A stretch of 34,044 nucleotides of DNA, from the NCBI GenBank assembly GCA_003427395.1, contig BFEA01000002.1, positions 7,622,922 to 7,656,965 on the forward strand. Direction: 5' to 3'. Positions 9,889 through 18,529 of this stretch are shown piece by piece (position 1 is the stretch's first letter; each line of letters begins with the position of its first letter). Below the pieces are notes generated by a model. It did no database searches and was not told the DNA's origin. It saw only the letters and a list, made by a program, of their open reading frames with translations. The stretch comes from Chara braunii (lineage: Eukaryota > Streptophyta > Charophyceae > Charales > Characeae). A program made the position numbers and the translations under genes.

Positions 9889-10367
9889 GTTTCATCACGG
9901 AGCGGGTTCTCGATGCACAGTTGCGGCAGCCACGTGGCCACATCTCAAAGATCCGGCAAGTTTGTCACCCTCGGCTCAATACGGATCTCCGCCGTTTGAT
10001 GCGATTCTTCTGCGACGAAGGTATCTGTGCCGCCGCCCCGTTTCGGATAAAAGGAAGCCCTCACGCGATAGTGTTCGCGGAGGTTACTGCAGTTCATCGG
10101 CGAGCGGGTCCCAGAACGAGCCACGTCACCACAGTGGCGGGATTCACCGGTGACATCAGCTCGGTCAATCCGCTGCGGCATACCGCGATTTTGGCCTCGC
10201 TGCACGAGTGGACGGAGCAAGTGTCCAACGTGTGGCAGCACGTCCTCGCCCGAGAGGGGTATAACATCATCCCGATCTCTGCATCGGATCTTGACGGTAT
10301 TCGCCGATCACCGCACGAGCGGCCAGTTGCGATCTCGACCATCGTCCCCTTCCCCCATCCCCAATGA
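9885..10367 (+). CDS. ORF3, unknown protein after integrase (160 aa)
   Basis: This frame is intact, with no internal stop, unlike the pol genes before it. Its ATG overlaps the pol stop as ATGA, and its own TGA overlaps the ATG of ORF4 in the same way. The predicted protein is globular in composition, mildly basic, with two Cys near residue 45-50 (FFCDEGIC), a Trp-containing helix-like stretch (LHEWTEQVSNVWQHV) near residue 110 and a Pro/His C-terminus. There is no signal peptide or membrane segment. I do not recognise the family. Position and overlaps suggest translation by reinitiation from the pol message. Envelope, capsid-accessory or regulatory roles are all possible and none is supported. 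Confidence 0.6.
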   Translation: MSFITERVLDAQLRQPRGHISKIRQVCHPRLNTDLRRLMRFFCDEGICAAAPFRIKGSPHAIVFAEVTAVHRRAGPRTSHVTTVAGFTGDISSVNPLRHTAILASLHEWTEQVSNVWQHVLAREGYNIIPISASDLDGIRRSPHERPVAISTIVPFPHPQ

Positions 10368-11398
10368 ACCACGCTGCTCTTCTCGCTCCTCTCTCTATCT
10401 TTGGTCTCCCCTCTCTCTTCCCCACCTTCTGGCAATCTGATATTCACCCTTCTCTTTCGTTCTCATTCGAGCCTCTTTCAGTCCCTTTTATCATTCCTGG
10501 ACACTGGCGATTGTGGCGCGAAACTTTTGAGGAGCTGTCTTTTTGCTTGGCCAGAGTACATGTGACGTGGATGGGCACTAGCGAGCATCCCACGTGGATC
10601 GAGAATCCGGAGCTGCTGATCATACAGGGTTGGAGGACTAACGAGGAAGGAGACCTTATTGGATTCCTCTTTGGATCGGTACGACCGGGTCGCCGTTAGT
10701 TGATTGCACAGGAGCTTATCGCACCGATCGTACAATTGGCGGACAATCTCTCGCCCGACATCTACTTTCAGAGCGACAACAGTCCTGCTCCGTACATTTT
10801 CGAGCGATCCTTTGATCCGTACCTTCAGTGGACTTCGTGCTTGGAGGAACCTAGGGACGAGGATACGCTACCATCGCGGCAGGAGTATCTGAAGCCGTAC
10901 GAGATCATCCCGTACGCCTTCTACCCGAGGGCAGAGGAAGTGTTGATTGACAACGACGACGAAGAAGAAGAAGACGACGACGAGGAGGCATCTAAGGAGG
11001 GAAGCTATAGTGAACATAGCGAGGGCGAGCTGAGTGAGGACGAAGAGGAAGAAGAAGGAACCGGGTCCGAGTGGGAAGTCCCGCTGGAGGAAGCGACGTG
11101 CACGGGAACGGAAGCGGAAGATCCGGAAGCGGCGCGGAAGCGCGAAGAAATTGCCGCCGGGAAGCGCCAGCTGGCCTTCGCTAGCGAGGCTAGCCTGCGC
11201 ATCGATAGCAATCCAACCAGGGATCCGGAGCCACCGAGGCCCGAAGATGGCGACCCTGCAGCCGCCACCTCAAGTACCGCACGACGGAGACGGCGCCGAT
11301 CCCCCTCCTGCTCCAGCCCCACCCGTCCCCCAATTCGCCCACGTACCAATGCGGGCGATAGGCCTTCGACCTCGGACGCTGCCCCGCCGACCCCTTGA
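10364..11398 (+). pseudogene. ORF4, unknown protein with acidic central domain, one in-frame TAG
   Basis: The ATG at 10364 overlaps the ORF3 stop (ATGA). The frame is 345 codons with a single TAG at 10697 (codon 112), probably a former CAG or similar; the same frame continues with sensible sequence on both sides. The N-terminal third is hydrophobic and aromatic, with a WRLWRETFEE motif near residue 47. Residues about 196-238 are almost all Asp, Glu, Ser and Gly. The C-terminus is Pro/Ser/Arg-rich with a six-Arg cluster near residue 307, a possible nuclear-localisation or nucleic-acid-binding stretch. No known domain was recognised. Acidic plus arginine-rich parts suggest a chromatin- or RNA-interacting accessory protein; this is inference only. 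Confidence 0.55.
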
Positions 11399-11876
11399 TT
11401 TTCTCACCCTCGAGCAGATCCGTACCCCCGTCACCTTCCCTTCCCATCCTTTCCATCCCCATCTCTTCTGCGACTTCTATTCTACCCGTCTACTCGTCAC
11501 CGTCCACCCCCACGCCTCCCTTCAATCCGCTGCCCCCACGTTCTGCTAGCACCTCCTGCTGTTCAGCACTGCATGGGAGCGATCCAACGTCGTAGAAGTC
11601 TATTGCGTTGCCACGGGGACAATCCCCGCCTGTCGCCACTTCGAGATCTTTCGAGCGCCGCTTTTCCACACCCTCTCCTCTTTCTATTGCGATTACCTCG
11701 CTTCCCTCCCCCGCAGTGACGATCATTTCCCCCGCTTCCACCGGATCGTCCAATATGAGGAGCTCCCGGTGAAGATGGAAGGGATGAATCGCTTCCTACC
11801 CCCACTCCCTCCCTGTCATCCCCGCGAGATCCCCGGCATGTACCGCCTCTACTGGCCTATTCCAACTAAGCGGTAG
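11247..11876 (+). pseudogene. ORF5, unknown protein overlapping the ORF4 3' end, one in-frame TAG
   Basis: I chose ATG 11247 because its context (A at -3, G at +4) is favourable and the frame stays open. It overlaps the end of ORF4 by 152 bases in the +1 frame. The first ~40 residues are Pro-rich. A TAG at 11547 (codon 101) interrupts it, but the frame continues with convincing composition (VVEVYCVATGTIPACRHF, YEELPVKMEGMNRF, YRLYWPIPTKR) to TAG 11874-11876. The protein would be about 209 residues. A start at 11349 is possible. The domain is not recognised. Confidence 0.45.
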
Positions 11877-12283
11877 ATCCCATTCACTTGAACACCCCCT
11901 CTTTTTTTTTTCTCTCCTCCCTTCATCGTCACGAATCGGTAAGCTTAGCGAAGATCACGCCATCAACGATGACGTCAACCTACTCGCTGATTCGACAGAC
12001 GGCAACGAGCAAGGGTGCAAAGCACACGGAGATCAGGTGGACCATGATGGCATCACCAGGACGATCTCCACGAGGCAGAGGGTTGCATATGACATGGCTA
12101 CAGAGATCTTGCCACGGATGTTGTTGCCATCTCATCCGCGGCCCAGTTATCGTTCCTTGTACTTCTTTCTGCTCTGTTGATGCGCTTGGTTCCTCATGCA
12201 TCACTCTGTTCTCCCCTCTTCTTTTTCGCCATGACATGCAATCAGGAGATCGCATAATTTTGGAACCCCCTGTGTGTCACATA
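11877..12283 (+). other. Region between ORF5 and the 3' LTR
   Basis: It begins with a long T/C tract (about 11900-11925). Two frames are open. One, ending at TGA 12178, reads acidic and protein-like (for example DDVNLLADSTDGNEQ) but has no ATG. The other has ATG 11969 and runs into the LTR. Neither is convincing. No clear polypurine tract precedes the 3' LTR; the junction is instead the palindrome GTCACATATGTGAC at 12277-12290. Confidence 0.4.
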
Positions 12284-12995
12284 TGTGACGAACCACTTCC
12301 CGACCCCGTGCTATCTTTCGTACCCTTTCTTTTGCATTCCAATCCCAGGAAAACCCCGTTTTGATTTCTTGCTTTCGGGTGCCGCATTTTCCTTTTTTTT
12401 TTAGAGCTTTTTCGACTTCTGGGTTCTGTTTTTCTTTTTGCAAAGTCGGGAAATACATAGGAATTTACGTACGCCTTAGCGAGCGCACTGGGAATTGGGC
12501 TCGGTAGTTGGGAATTCCGGGATAAGCGGAACTTCGACGTGTCCTTTTTGGGTATGTTCTTGGGCGCGTCGGGGAAAACTCTCGGAATTTTGCATGAATA
12601 CAAATAGGCGTAGGATTTTCTTTTCCCTCGTCGCTTTTTCGCGCGCAGATATGGTGATTTCAATTTTAAATTAGGATAGAAGCAAGTTGTAACTATTTCG
12701 GTGCCTTTTTCTTTATTTTTGTTGACGGCGCCGTGCATGCAAAAGCTTCCTCCTCTCTGTCCCCCACATCGCTCCCTCCCGCGCTTCCCTCCCCTTCTCC
12801 CTCCTTTTTCTCTTTCCCCGTAACTGTTTTTCCTTCTCCCTCTCTCTCTCTCCCGCCTTGCCTTCGCGCGCCCATTTCCCTTTCTTGATCATCTGAATCT
12901 TGGACCCGTCTTGCGCCACCTCCCTCGCCTTTTCTCTTCTCATCCTCTAAGTCTGGCCTACGACGCCCGGTCGATCCCCCGATAACTCCCACTCG

Positions 12996-13189
12996 CCAAT
13001 GAGGTGCGTGGATCGATAGGACCTTCCTATCGCGCGACGAATCTGATTGGTTGAACCTTGAGTTTTGAGGGATCAGCATGGCGTTCGTAGAACACTCTTC
13101 TCAAAGTCTTCTCCTCCTGCTTCTCCTCTTACACCTCAACTTTCCTGTCGCCTTCTCCTCCTTCTATCTCCCCTGTCGCAACTATAAAA
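12996..13189 (+). promoter_or_regulatory. Putative LTR promoter (CCAAT, inverted CCAAT, TATA)
   Basis: CCAAT lies at 12996-13000, ATTGG (CCAAT on the other strand) at 13046-13050, and TATAAAA at 13183-13189. A pol II start would be expected about 25-35 bases after the TATA box, in the pyrimidine-rich stretch around 13212-13225. Spacing is plausible for a plant-type promoter. Such elements belong in a functional LTR, so the short 5' LTR that lacks them is probably the damaged copy. Confidence 0.5.
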
Positions 13190-13591
13190 CCCGAAAGCGC
13201 GTCCGCAAATCTCTCTCTTACGTTCTCGACTCCTAAGCCAGCTTAAGGGAAGCAGTGGCTAGGCAGAGTGTGTTGATGCGAGTCGGAAAGTTCTGTCGGG
13301 CTGACGATAGGCTGGCCGGTTGCGCGTTGGATCGCCATAACGGACTGTGGGATTTGGGCGAACCGCGTCGAGTTTACGACAGTGGGTTGACGATCGCAAT
13401 GGTGGGAGTTAGCACGTGGCGGCCGGGATCGTCGGTGAGGGTATGAAGATCGATGATTGGAGTTGAGTGAGTAATTGGCCCGGGGCCATATTGGAATTAA
13501 CGGCGAATGCGCCTTTGTTGTTGCGGAACTTTATCTTTGGCGTGAGTGCATGGCGGTTATATCGAATGTCTCTCTTCCAAATCTGGTCATC

Positions 13592-13592
<1 letters not shown>

Positions 13593-13662
<70 letters not shown>

Positions 13663-13669
13663 CCCCCCC
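13593..13669. repeat. (CT)n microsatellite ending in poly-C
   Basis: An uninterrupted CT repeat to 13660 passes into a short C run. It lies inside the long LTR, downstream of the putative promoter. Ser-Leu frames across it are artefacts. A second, shorter CT run lies at about 14143-14160, just before TTGTGACAAAAAG, which could act as a splice acceptor. Confidence 0.9.
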
Positions 13670-14240
13670 TCCCTCTCCTCTTTTCTCTACTTTTGAATAA
13701 TGATGTGTCTCGATTGAATGTCTCTCGCTTTCTCTCCTGAGTAGGAGCGAATCGGTGCGCTTCCCTTGCGTAAAAGAACTTATTCCGGAACTCTTTCATT
13801 AGTTTCTTGGGTAATCCTCCTACGCAAGGACCCTGTCTTCTTGTCTTGTGAACAGTGGATGCGTGTGTACTGAGTAATGCGATCCATCTTTCCCTGCGAG
13901 TGCATGTATGAAATGTGTGACTCTTTTGTTGATTAGACAATTGTCGTGGGGATTTTGTTCGAGAATGCAAGATTGTTTAGATATGTAGCTCTGTTTGCAC
14001 TGCGCCTGTCATCTGCCTTATGCTGCACGACATCAATAGCTGAGCCACGAGGCGGCCCTGAGAAACAAGACGCCCAGGGACCAACGTTGTGTTGAATTGA
14101 TCGGACCCGTAGCCATATGCGTGATTAAGCTGATTTGTGTTTTCTCTCTCTCTCTCTCTTGTGACAAAAAGATTGATTGGGAGACGCGCGAATCGCTTTT
14201 GCTCTTAATGACGTCTCATGATATTTTGTGATTGATTGAC

Positions 14241-14783
14241 ATGTGGACTGACAAGTACCCTTCGATTAGGCGCCAGCCTCCCGCATCTCCCATCCCAACG
14301 CAACCTTTTCCTTACAGTGAGGAAAGGACACGTGTATGTGAGTGGGACGTACGAGAAGCCGTTGCACAAATCGGCGGGCAGTATTACTTCCCTCCGGCCA
14401 GCCGCTATTCTGGGTTCGTAGAAGCCGGGTTTGTTATTATCGATATGCACTTCCCACCTTACTCGGTATTGTTGCCATTTAACGAGTTGATCGTCATTTC
14501 GTGGACGGCAGTAGAACCTCACTGGCCGCGCACTCTGTGCACCGAATGTCAGCGTTTTGAGCGCTACGAGTCCAGGGGTTTCCACTACCGTGTGCGGAGT
14601 GAAGACAAGCATAAAGAAAGAGCCACGCGACTGAGACCCTCCACGTCAGACTCGGAACTAACCAGCGAACGACGACGAGACTTGATACGAAAACGGGACA
14701 CGCGAAGCGTGCCCAAGCCTCTTTGTTGTTCTAAGCGACGGGCTGTAGCCCGGTGGGAGGCACGACAATACTTTTTGGATTGA
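14241..14783 (+). CDS. ORF within the long 3' LTR, unknown protein (180 aa)
   Basis: The ATG at 14241 opens an uninterrupted frame ending TGA 14781-14783, just before the sequence again matches the 5' LTR. It has an aromatic middle (GGQYYFPPASRYSGF), a hydrophobic stretch (VIIDMHFPPYSVLLPF), a CTEC pair near residue 95, and a strongly basic C-terminal third. It lies about 1.05 kb downstream of the TATA box, with possible splice signals between. No family is recognised. It could be an LTR-encoded accessory protein, a captured host exon, or a chance frame; its absence from the 5' LTR reflects the size difference between LTRs. Confidence 0.4.
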   Translation: MWTDKYPSIRRQPPASPIPTQPFPYSEERTRVCEWDVREAVAQIGGQYYFPPASRYSGFVEAGFVIIDMHFPPYSVLLPFNELIVISWTAVEPHWPRTLCTECQRFERYESRGFHYRVRSEDKHKERATRLRPSTSDSELTSERRRDLIRKRDTRSVPKPLCCSKRRAVARWEARQYFLD

Positions 14784-15017
14784 ATTTGGATCTTTCCCTC
14801 TCTTCTCGCCTTGCCCGTGCGCGCATTCCGCGACGCGCGAAAACGGTCGACTTGCTCCATTGGACCAATACGGGGGATTTCAGTTTCGTCTGTGTCCCCA
14901 CACTCAATTTCCAAAAATCCTTGGCACACCCCATCTTGTTATTTTTCTGGGCCTCTTTTCTGCACAGCTAACACTCCGAACGAAAGATAGCACAGGGCGT
15001 GAGGTTGGCGCGTCACA

Positions 15018-15083
15018 TGCCCTTCCCTCATCATTAATCTTCCACCGTTTTTTTCTCCCCTTTCCTCCTTACTCACTCACTCT
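15018..15083 (+). repeat. 66-bp direct repeat flanking the retrotransposon, right copy
   Basis: It matches 2877-2942 with about two transitions and begins at the base after the LTR terminus CGTCACA. Pyrimidine-rich sequence like that upstream of 2877 continues beyond it, as expected if one target site was split. Confidence 0.75.
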
Positions 15084-16392
15084 TTTCCACTAATCTTCCT
15101 TTTTCCACTCCACCTTTCCCATCCCTTTCTCTCCCATTCTCTTACCCTTCTCTCCCTTTTCCCTTCCCCAACTACAACCCCATCTTCTCCCTCACCTCCC
15201 ACTTCATTTTTTTTCTCTTTATCACCTATTTCTCTCTTTCTTTATCACTTCTCATTTTCTCCTTCCCCCAACTTCGAATTTTTATGTTTTTTTTTCTTTT
15301 GTCTCTTTTTTTATTTAAATTTCCTTTATTTCTAAAAAAAAATGAATTATCTGAATCCCCACTTTTTTTTCCCTTTTTTATTTATTTATTTATTATTATT
15401 ATTATTTATAATGGAAATTCAAAATTTTATGCAGCACCTTTATATCTTGTTAGGACTTAGTTATTTATGATATCGCCGCATATTTTGACCCCTTGGGGAT
15501 AACGAAGTGGTGCTGAAATTTTATCTTTTTCCTTACCCTATTTTTCCAACACATTTTGACCCCTTGGGGGTAGTGAAGTGATGGCAAAATTTTCCCATTT
15601 TACTTAGTCATTCTTCTTGACGGCACACTTTGACCCCATGGGGGTAGCGAAATGCCTCCACCTCCTCATTTCTTTATTTCTTTATTTTTTTCTTAAATTT
15701 TTAATTTGTGGCATTATGAAACTTAGTGTGCTTCTCTTGGTCTCCTCTTGGCACATTTTTGACTTCATGGGGGGTAAGGAAATGTTGCCGAATTTTTTTT
15801 TAAATATATATTATTTTCTCTTAAACTTTTTCTGATTTCTTTTTTTATTTCTTTCTATTTTTTATTTTTTTTATCTAAAAAATTACGATCTAATTCCCCC
15901 CAACCTCCCTTCCATGGTTGTTATTTCCTTTCTTGATTAGGTCATCGCTACTCTACCTTAATCCCCCAAACTCCGATTAGGTTTTTCTTATGATTTTATA
16001 GGGGGTAGGGTTCACGTAACCGCCCTAATTTCTCAACTCCCCCCGTCGTGCACCCTAGACCCGAACGGATCCTCTCCCTTCGACCGGTTTCGCGCCACCC
16101 TGTTACGTTGTCGAGCACATCAACTCCCGTTTTTTCCGTTTTTGTGCAACAAGCAGTGAAAGCTGCGCCGGAAAAATGACTCGTGTCTACGAAAAAAAAT
16201 ACAATGCATTTTTTTGCGTCTTAAGGGAAAATTCATTCTCTTTTGCATAACTTTATCTTGGTCGGGTGAACGAGGTGAAGTTCATTTCGAATGCATCACT
16301 CATTCGCAGCTACCTTCTCCTCGTTGTGATCAGTCTGTGATCATAGTAGTTCTGTATCCACACCTTCGTAAGCGATAGTCTTTGCTATCTGC
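15084..16392. other. AT-rich non-genic stretch with pyrimidine tracts
   Basis: To about 15300 it is T/C-rich; then it becomes strongly AT-rich with T and A homopolymers and ATT runs (around 15383-15405). It contains the four-copy TTTGACCCC repeat annotated separately. No coding sequence was found. Confidence 0.6.
15483..15790 (+). repeat. Four-copy TTTGACCCC...GGGG repeat
   Basis: Copies begin near 15483, 15553, 15628 and 15756. Each reads roughly TTTGACCCC(T/A)TGGGG followed by TAGCGAAGTG; the fourth is more diverged. The CCCC/GGGG core is self-complementary. The part after the core (GNNRTGCYG then AAATTTT) resembles the unit of the array at 18530-19120, so the two arrays may share origin. 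Confidence 0.65.
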
Positions 16393-16911
16393 ATGGATCT
16401 GGCCGCAAGGAGGACCAGACACAGATCAGGGAGAAGGAAAAGAAGAATAAAAAAAAGGGGAGGCAACAGAGTAGCAGCGGGTGAATATACCTGGTGTGTG
16501 CGAGTGGTAGGCTTAGGAGCTTATGTGCTGGCCGATGTAGTGAACAGGCTCATTGAACAGAGGTGCTACAGACCAACCGTGTGGATTGCAAATCTGTCTA
16601 CTGGGCAGTGTGCCGCTCATTGTGTTAGTCTGTGCAACAACGGGTCAGTTGCAAGCTTGAAGACTTACATGATGCCTAGCGCGTTGCCTATTTGTCGACA
16701 GAAGAAGCGGGTTGTGGAGATTGCAGTCTTGGTTGCTGGCCGACGCGCCCCCTGTCCGACCAGCCTATGCGGTAACAGGTTAGCCACGGAGTTGCGGATC
16801 TACCTGTTGGCTAGTGTACGGCTCTTTGTGTTGAGCGACGCAGCTGTAGGCAGACCGCAAGGTGTAGGCTTGCCTGTTGTCCAATGCGGTCGGATACACC
16901 ACTCGCTCTAA
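16393..16911 (+). CDS. Hypothetical ORF, 172 aa, unsupported by family
   Basis: The ATG at 16393 opens a 172-residue frame in sequence richer in GC than its AT-rich surroundings. The N-terminus is very basic (RRTRHRSGRRKRRIKKR). The middle has scattered Cys and hydrophobic stretches but no motif I recognise. There is no visible promoter, and codon composition does not clearly separate it from chance. It may be an exon, part of a repeat, or noise. Confidence 0.2.
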   Translation: MDLAARRTRHRSGRRKRRIKKRGGNRVAAGEYTWCVRVVGLGAYVLADVVNRLIEQRCYRPTVWIANLSTGQCAAHCVSLCNNGSVASLKTYMMPSALPICRQKKRVVEIAVLVAGRRAPCPTSLCGNRLATELRIYLLASVRLFVLSDAAVGRPQGVGLPVVQCGRIHHSL

Positions 16912-17620
16912 ATAGGTTGAAGAATCGTGAGTCCTGTCGTGGGTTAGGAGCATATTATAGTCATGGTCTTGATCAAAGGACTGAGGGAGTTGAGCCGACG
17001 AATTCTGCATTTGGGGGAACGATCAAGCTTGAGTAAGAAGGTCCCTGCAGGGATTTGGAAAGTCGTCAGAGAGCGAACAACTTACAATTTGACTTTCTGT
17101 TGACCAAGTTGTTGCGCATTCCTGGCCACCATTGTGGGGCCCTCAAGCGCTTCAAGGCAATAAGGTCCTCTCTTGAGAGTTGAGTCAGTTTCTCTCCTAT
17201 ATCTCGAGATTCTGAAACCCCTCATACTACCCTTCTTACTCTAAGTCTAGTCTTGTTCTGAGAGGAAGGCGGCAGGTGGGATTGCAACCCGTAGGACCGC
17301 AGCAAGACTCTATGGGGAGTCAACCCACCGATTGCGGGAGCTCTGCCGGAACCTAGGCGAGGTTCGGGAGGCAGGGAACCATCAGGTATACCATCTGTTC
17401 TGTCTGTATGACTCACTATACCCATATTTGACTATCTCCCTCTAGTCTGACTTTTTATGCATGTGTTCCCCTATGATTTTTTCTTTATTTTCATGATTAA
17501 GTTTGGCTAAATGGAAGGAATATATGTGAAAAGCTTAAGTTTCTCTTTATTTTGATTGAAAGCATATAGAGGGATTAACTGAGAGAAGGTAAGAGGAAGG
17601 CGGTTTGTATGCGTTTGACC
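16912..17620. other. Non-genic stretch, nothing recognised
   Basis: Mixed-composition sequence becoming AT-rich towards the hairpin array. No gene, RNA or mobile element was recognised on either strand. Confidence 0.5.
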
Positions 17621-18262
17621 AGGTCAACCAAAGAATGGGCATTGTTTCTAAGTTGAATGGTCTAGGACTATGTTTATTTGACTATTTTATGAAGGACCAT
17701 ACATTGTTTCTAAGTTCAATGGTCGGGTTGCTGTGCTTATTTTTTAGGGTTTTCCTAACTAAAGGGTTTAATTTTTTATTTCATTATGAGGGGGGAATTG
17801 TGGTTTAAGGCTAAGCATTGTTTCTAAGCTGAATGGTTTAACTTGAAGTCACGCACATAAGTATTAAACTGAGTATAACGAAAAATGCCTTATTTATACT
17901 TGCATGATAACTGACAGCTGGACATTGTTTCTAAGCTAAATAGTCCAACGCTAAGCCATATCATTAAGAAGAAAAAAAGAATTATGAAGTATAATTGAAA
18001 GTAATCTGGGCAAGCTAAGCATTGCTTCTAAGCTGAATAGCTCAGTCTCCTGGCCATATTTTCAATTCTTTTGAAAACAAAGTCATAAATTATTAAACTT
18101 TGGATGTTAAACAATTCAGGGTGACTAGACATTGTTTCTAAGCTGAATGGTCTAGTCATATGTCTGAAGAAGAGAAAAATAGTTGTGCAACATGTTCGTG
18201 TATATTCTAAAGGCATGCTAGACATTGTTTCTAAGTTGAATGGTCTAGCACTATGCCATATG
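17621..18262 (+). repeat. Seven-copy hairpin array with conserved loop and variable stems
   Basis: The core ATTGTTTCTAAGYTGAAT begins at 17641, 17703, 17817, 17924, 18021, 18131 and 18224, at spacings of 62-114 bases. Flanking arms differ between copies but usually stay complementary: TGACTAGAC/GTCTAGTCA around the sixth, TGCTAGAC/GTCTAGCA around the seventh, TGGAC/GTCCA around the fourth, GACCAT/ATGGTC in a shifted register around the second, and TAAGC/GTTTA with one G.U pair around the third. The fifth has one mismatch and the first no clear stem. The intervening AT-rich sequence is not conserved. Confidence 0.8.
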
Positions 18263-18529
18263 TAAGTTAGGTATAAGGGAGAAATCATTTGAGGGTTTCA
18301 CAAACTAATCTATGACGAATTGACTTGAGAATTTAAGAGAATGCTTACTCTTTGTGGTTTGGTCTTGCATGTGGTTGAGTGAGATTACTACTTGGTCCGA
18401 GTTTCAGTTTGGACAGGTAGTTTGTTTAGTTGCTCGCCATGTGCTAGAGCGATAAGAGTTAGTTCAATTTCTGCAATTTCTGATCTAACTTTCTTTTACT
18501 TAGGTAAATTCTCGCATTTTCTTGGATCA

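Larger units (their letters stand above)
2943..15017 (+). mobile_element. Ty3/gypsy LTR retrotransposon, degenerate, with three extra ORFs after pol
   Basis: The element is defined by two related LTRs, a tRNA-type primer-binding site, gag with a CCHC knuckle, and pol in the order protease, RT, RNase H, integrase; integrase last is diagnostic of Ty3/gypsy. No chromodomain was seen. Three further sense-strand ORFs (9885-11876) lie between integrase and the 3' LTR. Reading frames move 2, 1, 0, 2, 1, 0, 2, 0 (start modulo 3) along the element, and pol carries seven stops within one frame. The homologous LTR parts differ at roughly 4-5% of sites by manual count, mostly transitions. The copy cannot be autonomous. 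Confidence 0.96.
12284..15017 (+). repeat. 3' LTR (long form)
   Basis: It starts TGTGACG and ends CGTCACA, a 7-bp terminal inverted repeat including the canonical TG...CA. The outer parts (12286 to about 12880, and about 14800 to 15003) match the 5' LTR. The middle of about 1.9 kb has no counterpart there. It holds two CCAAT-type boxes, a TATA box, a long (CT)n tract and a 180-residue ORF. An imperfect repeat (CGCCTTGCC plus neighbouring pyrimidine and GC-rich bases) is present at both edges, which favours deletion from the 5' LTR over insertion into the 3' LTR. Confidence 0.85.

Noticed and set aside
17641-18262. CRISPR-like array (regular repeats with variable spacers)
   Set aside because: The repeats vary in their arms, spacers range from about 45 to 95 bases and are AT-rich, there are no cas genes, and the window is clearly eukaryotic.
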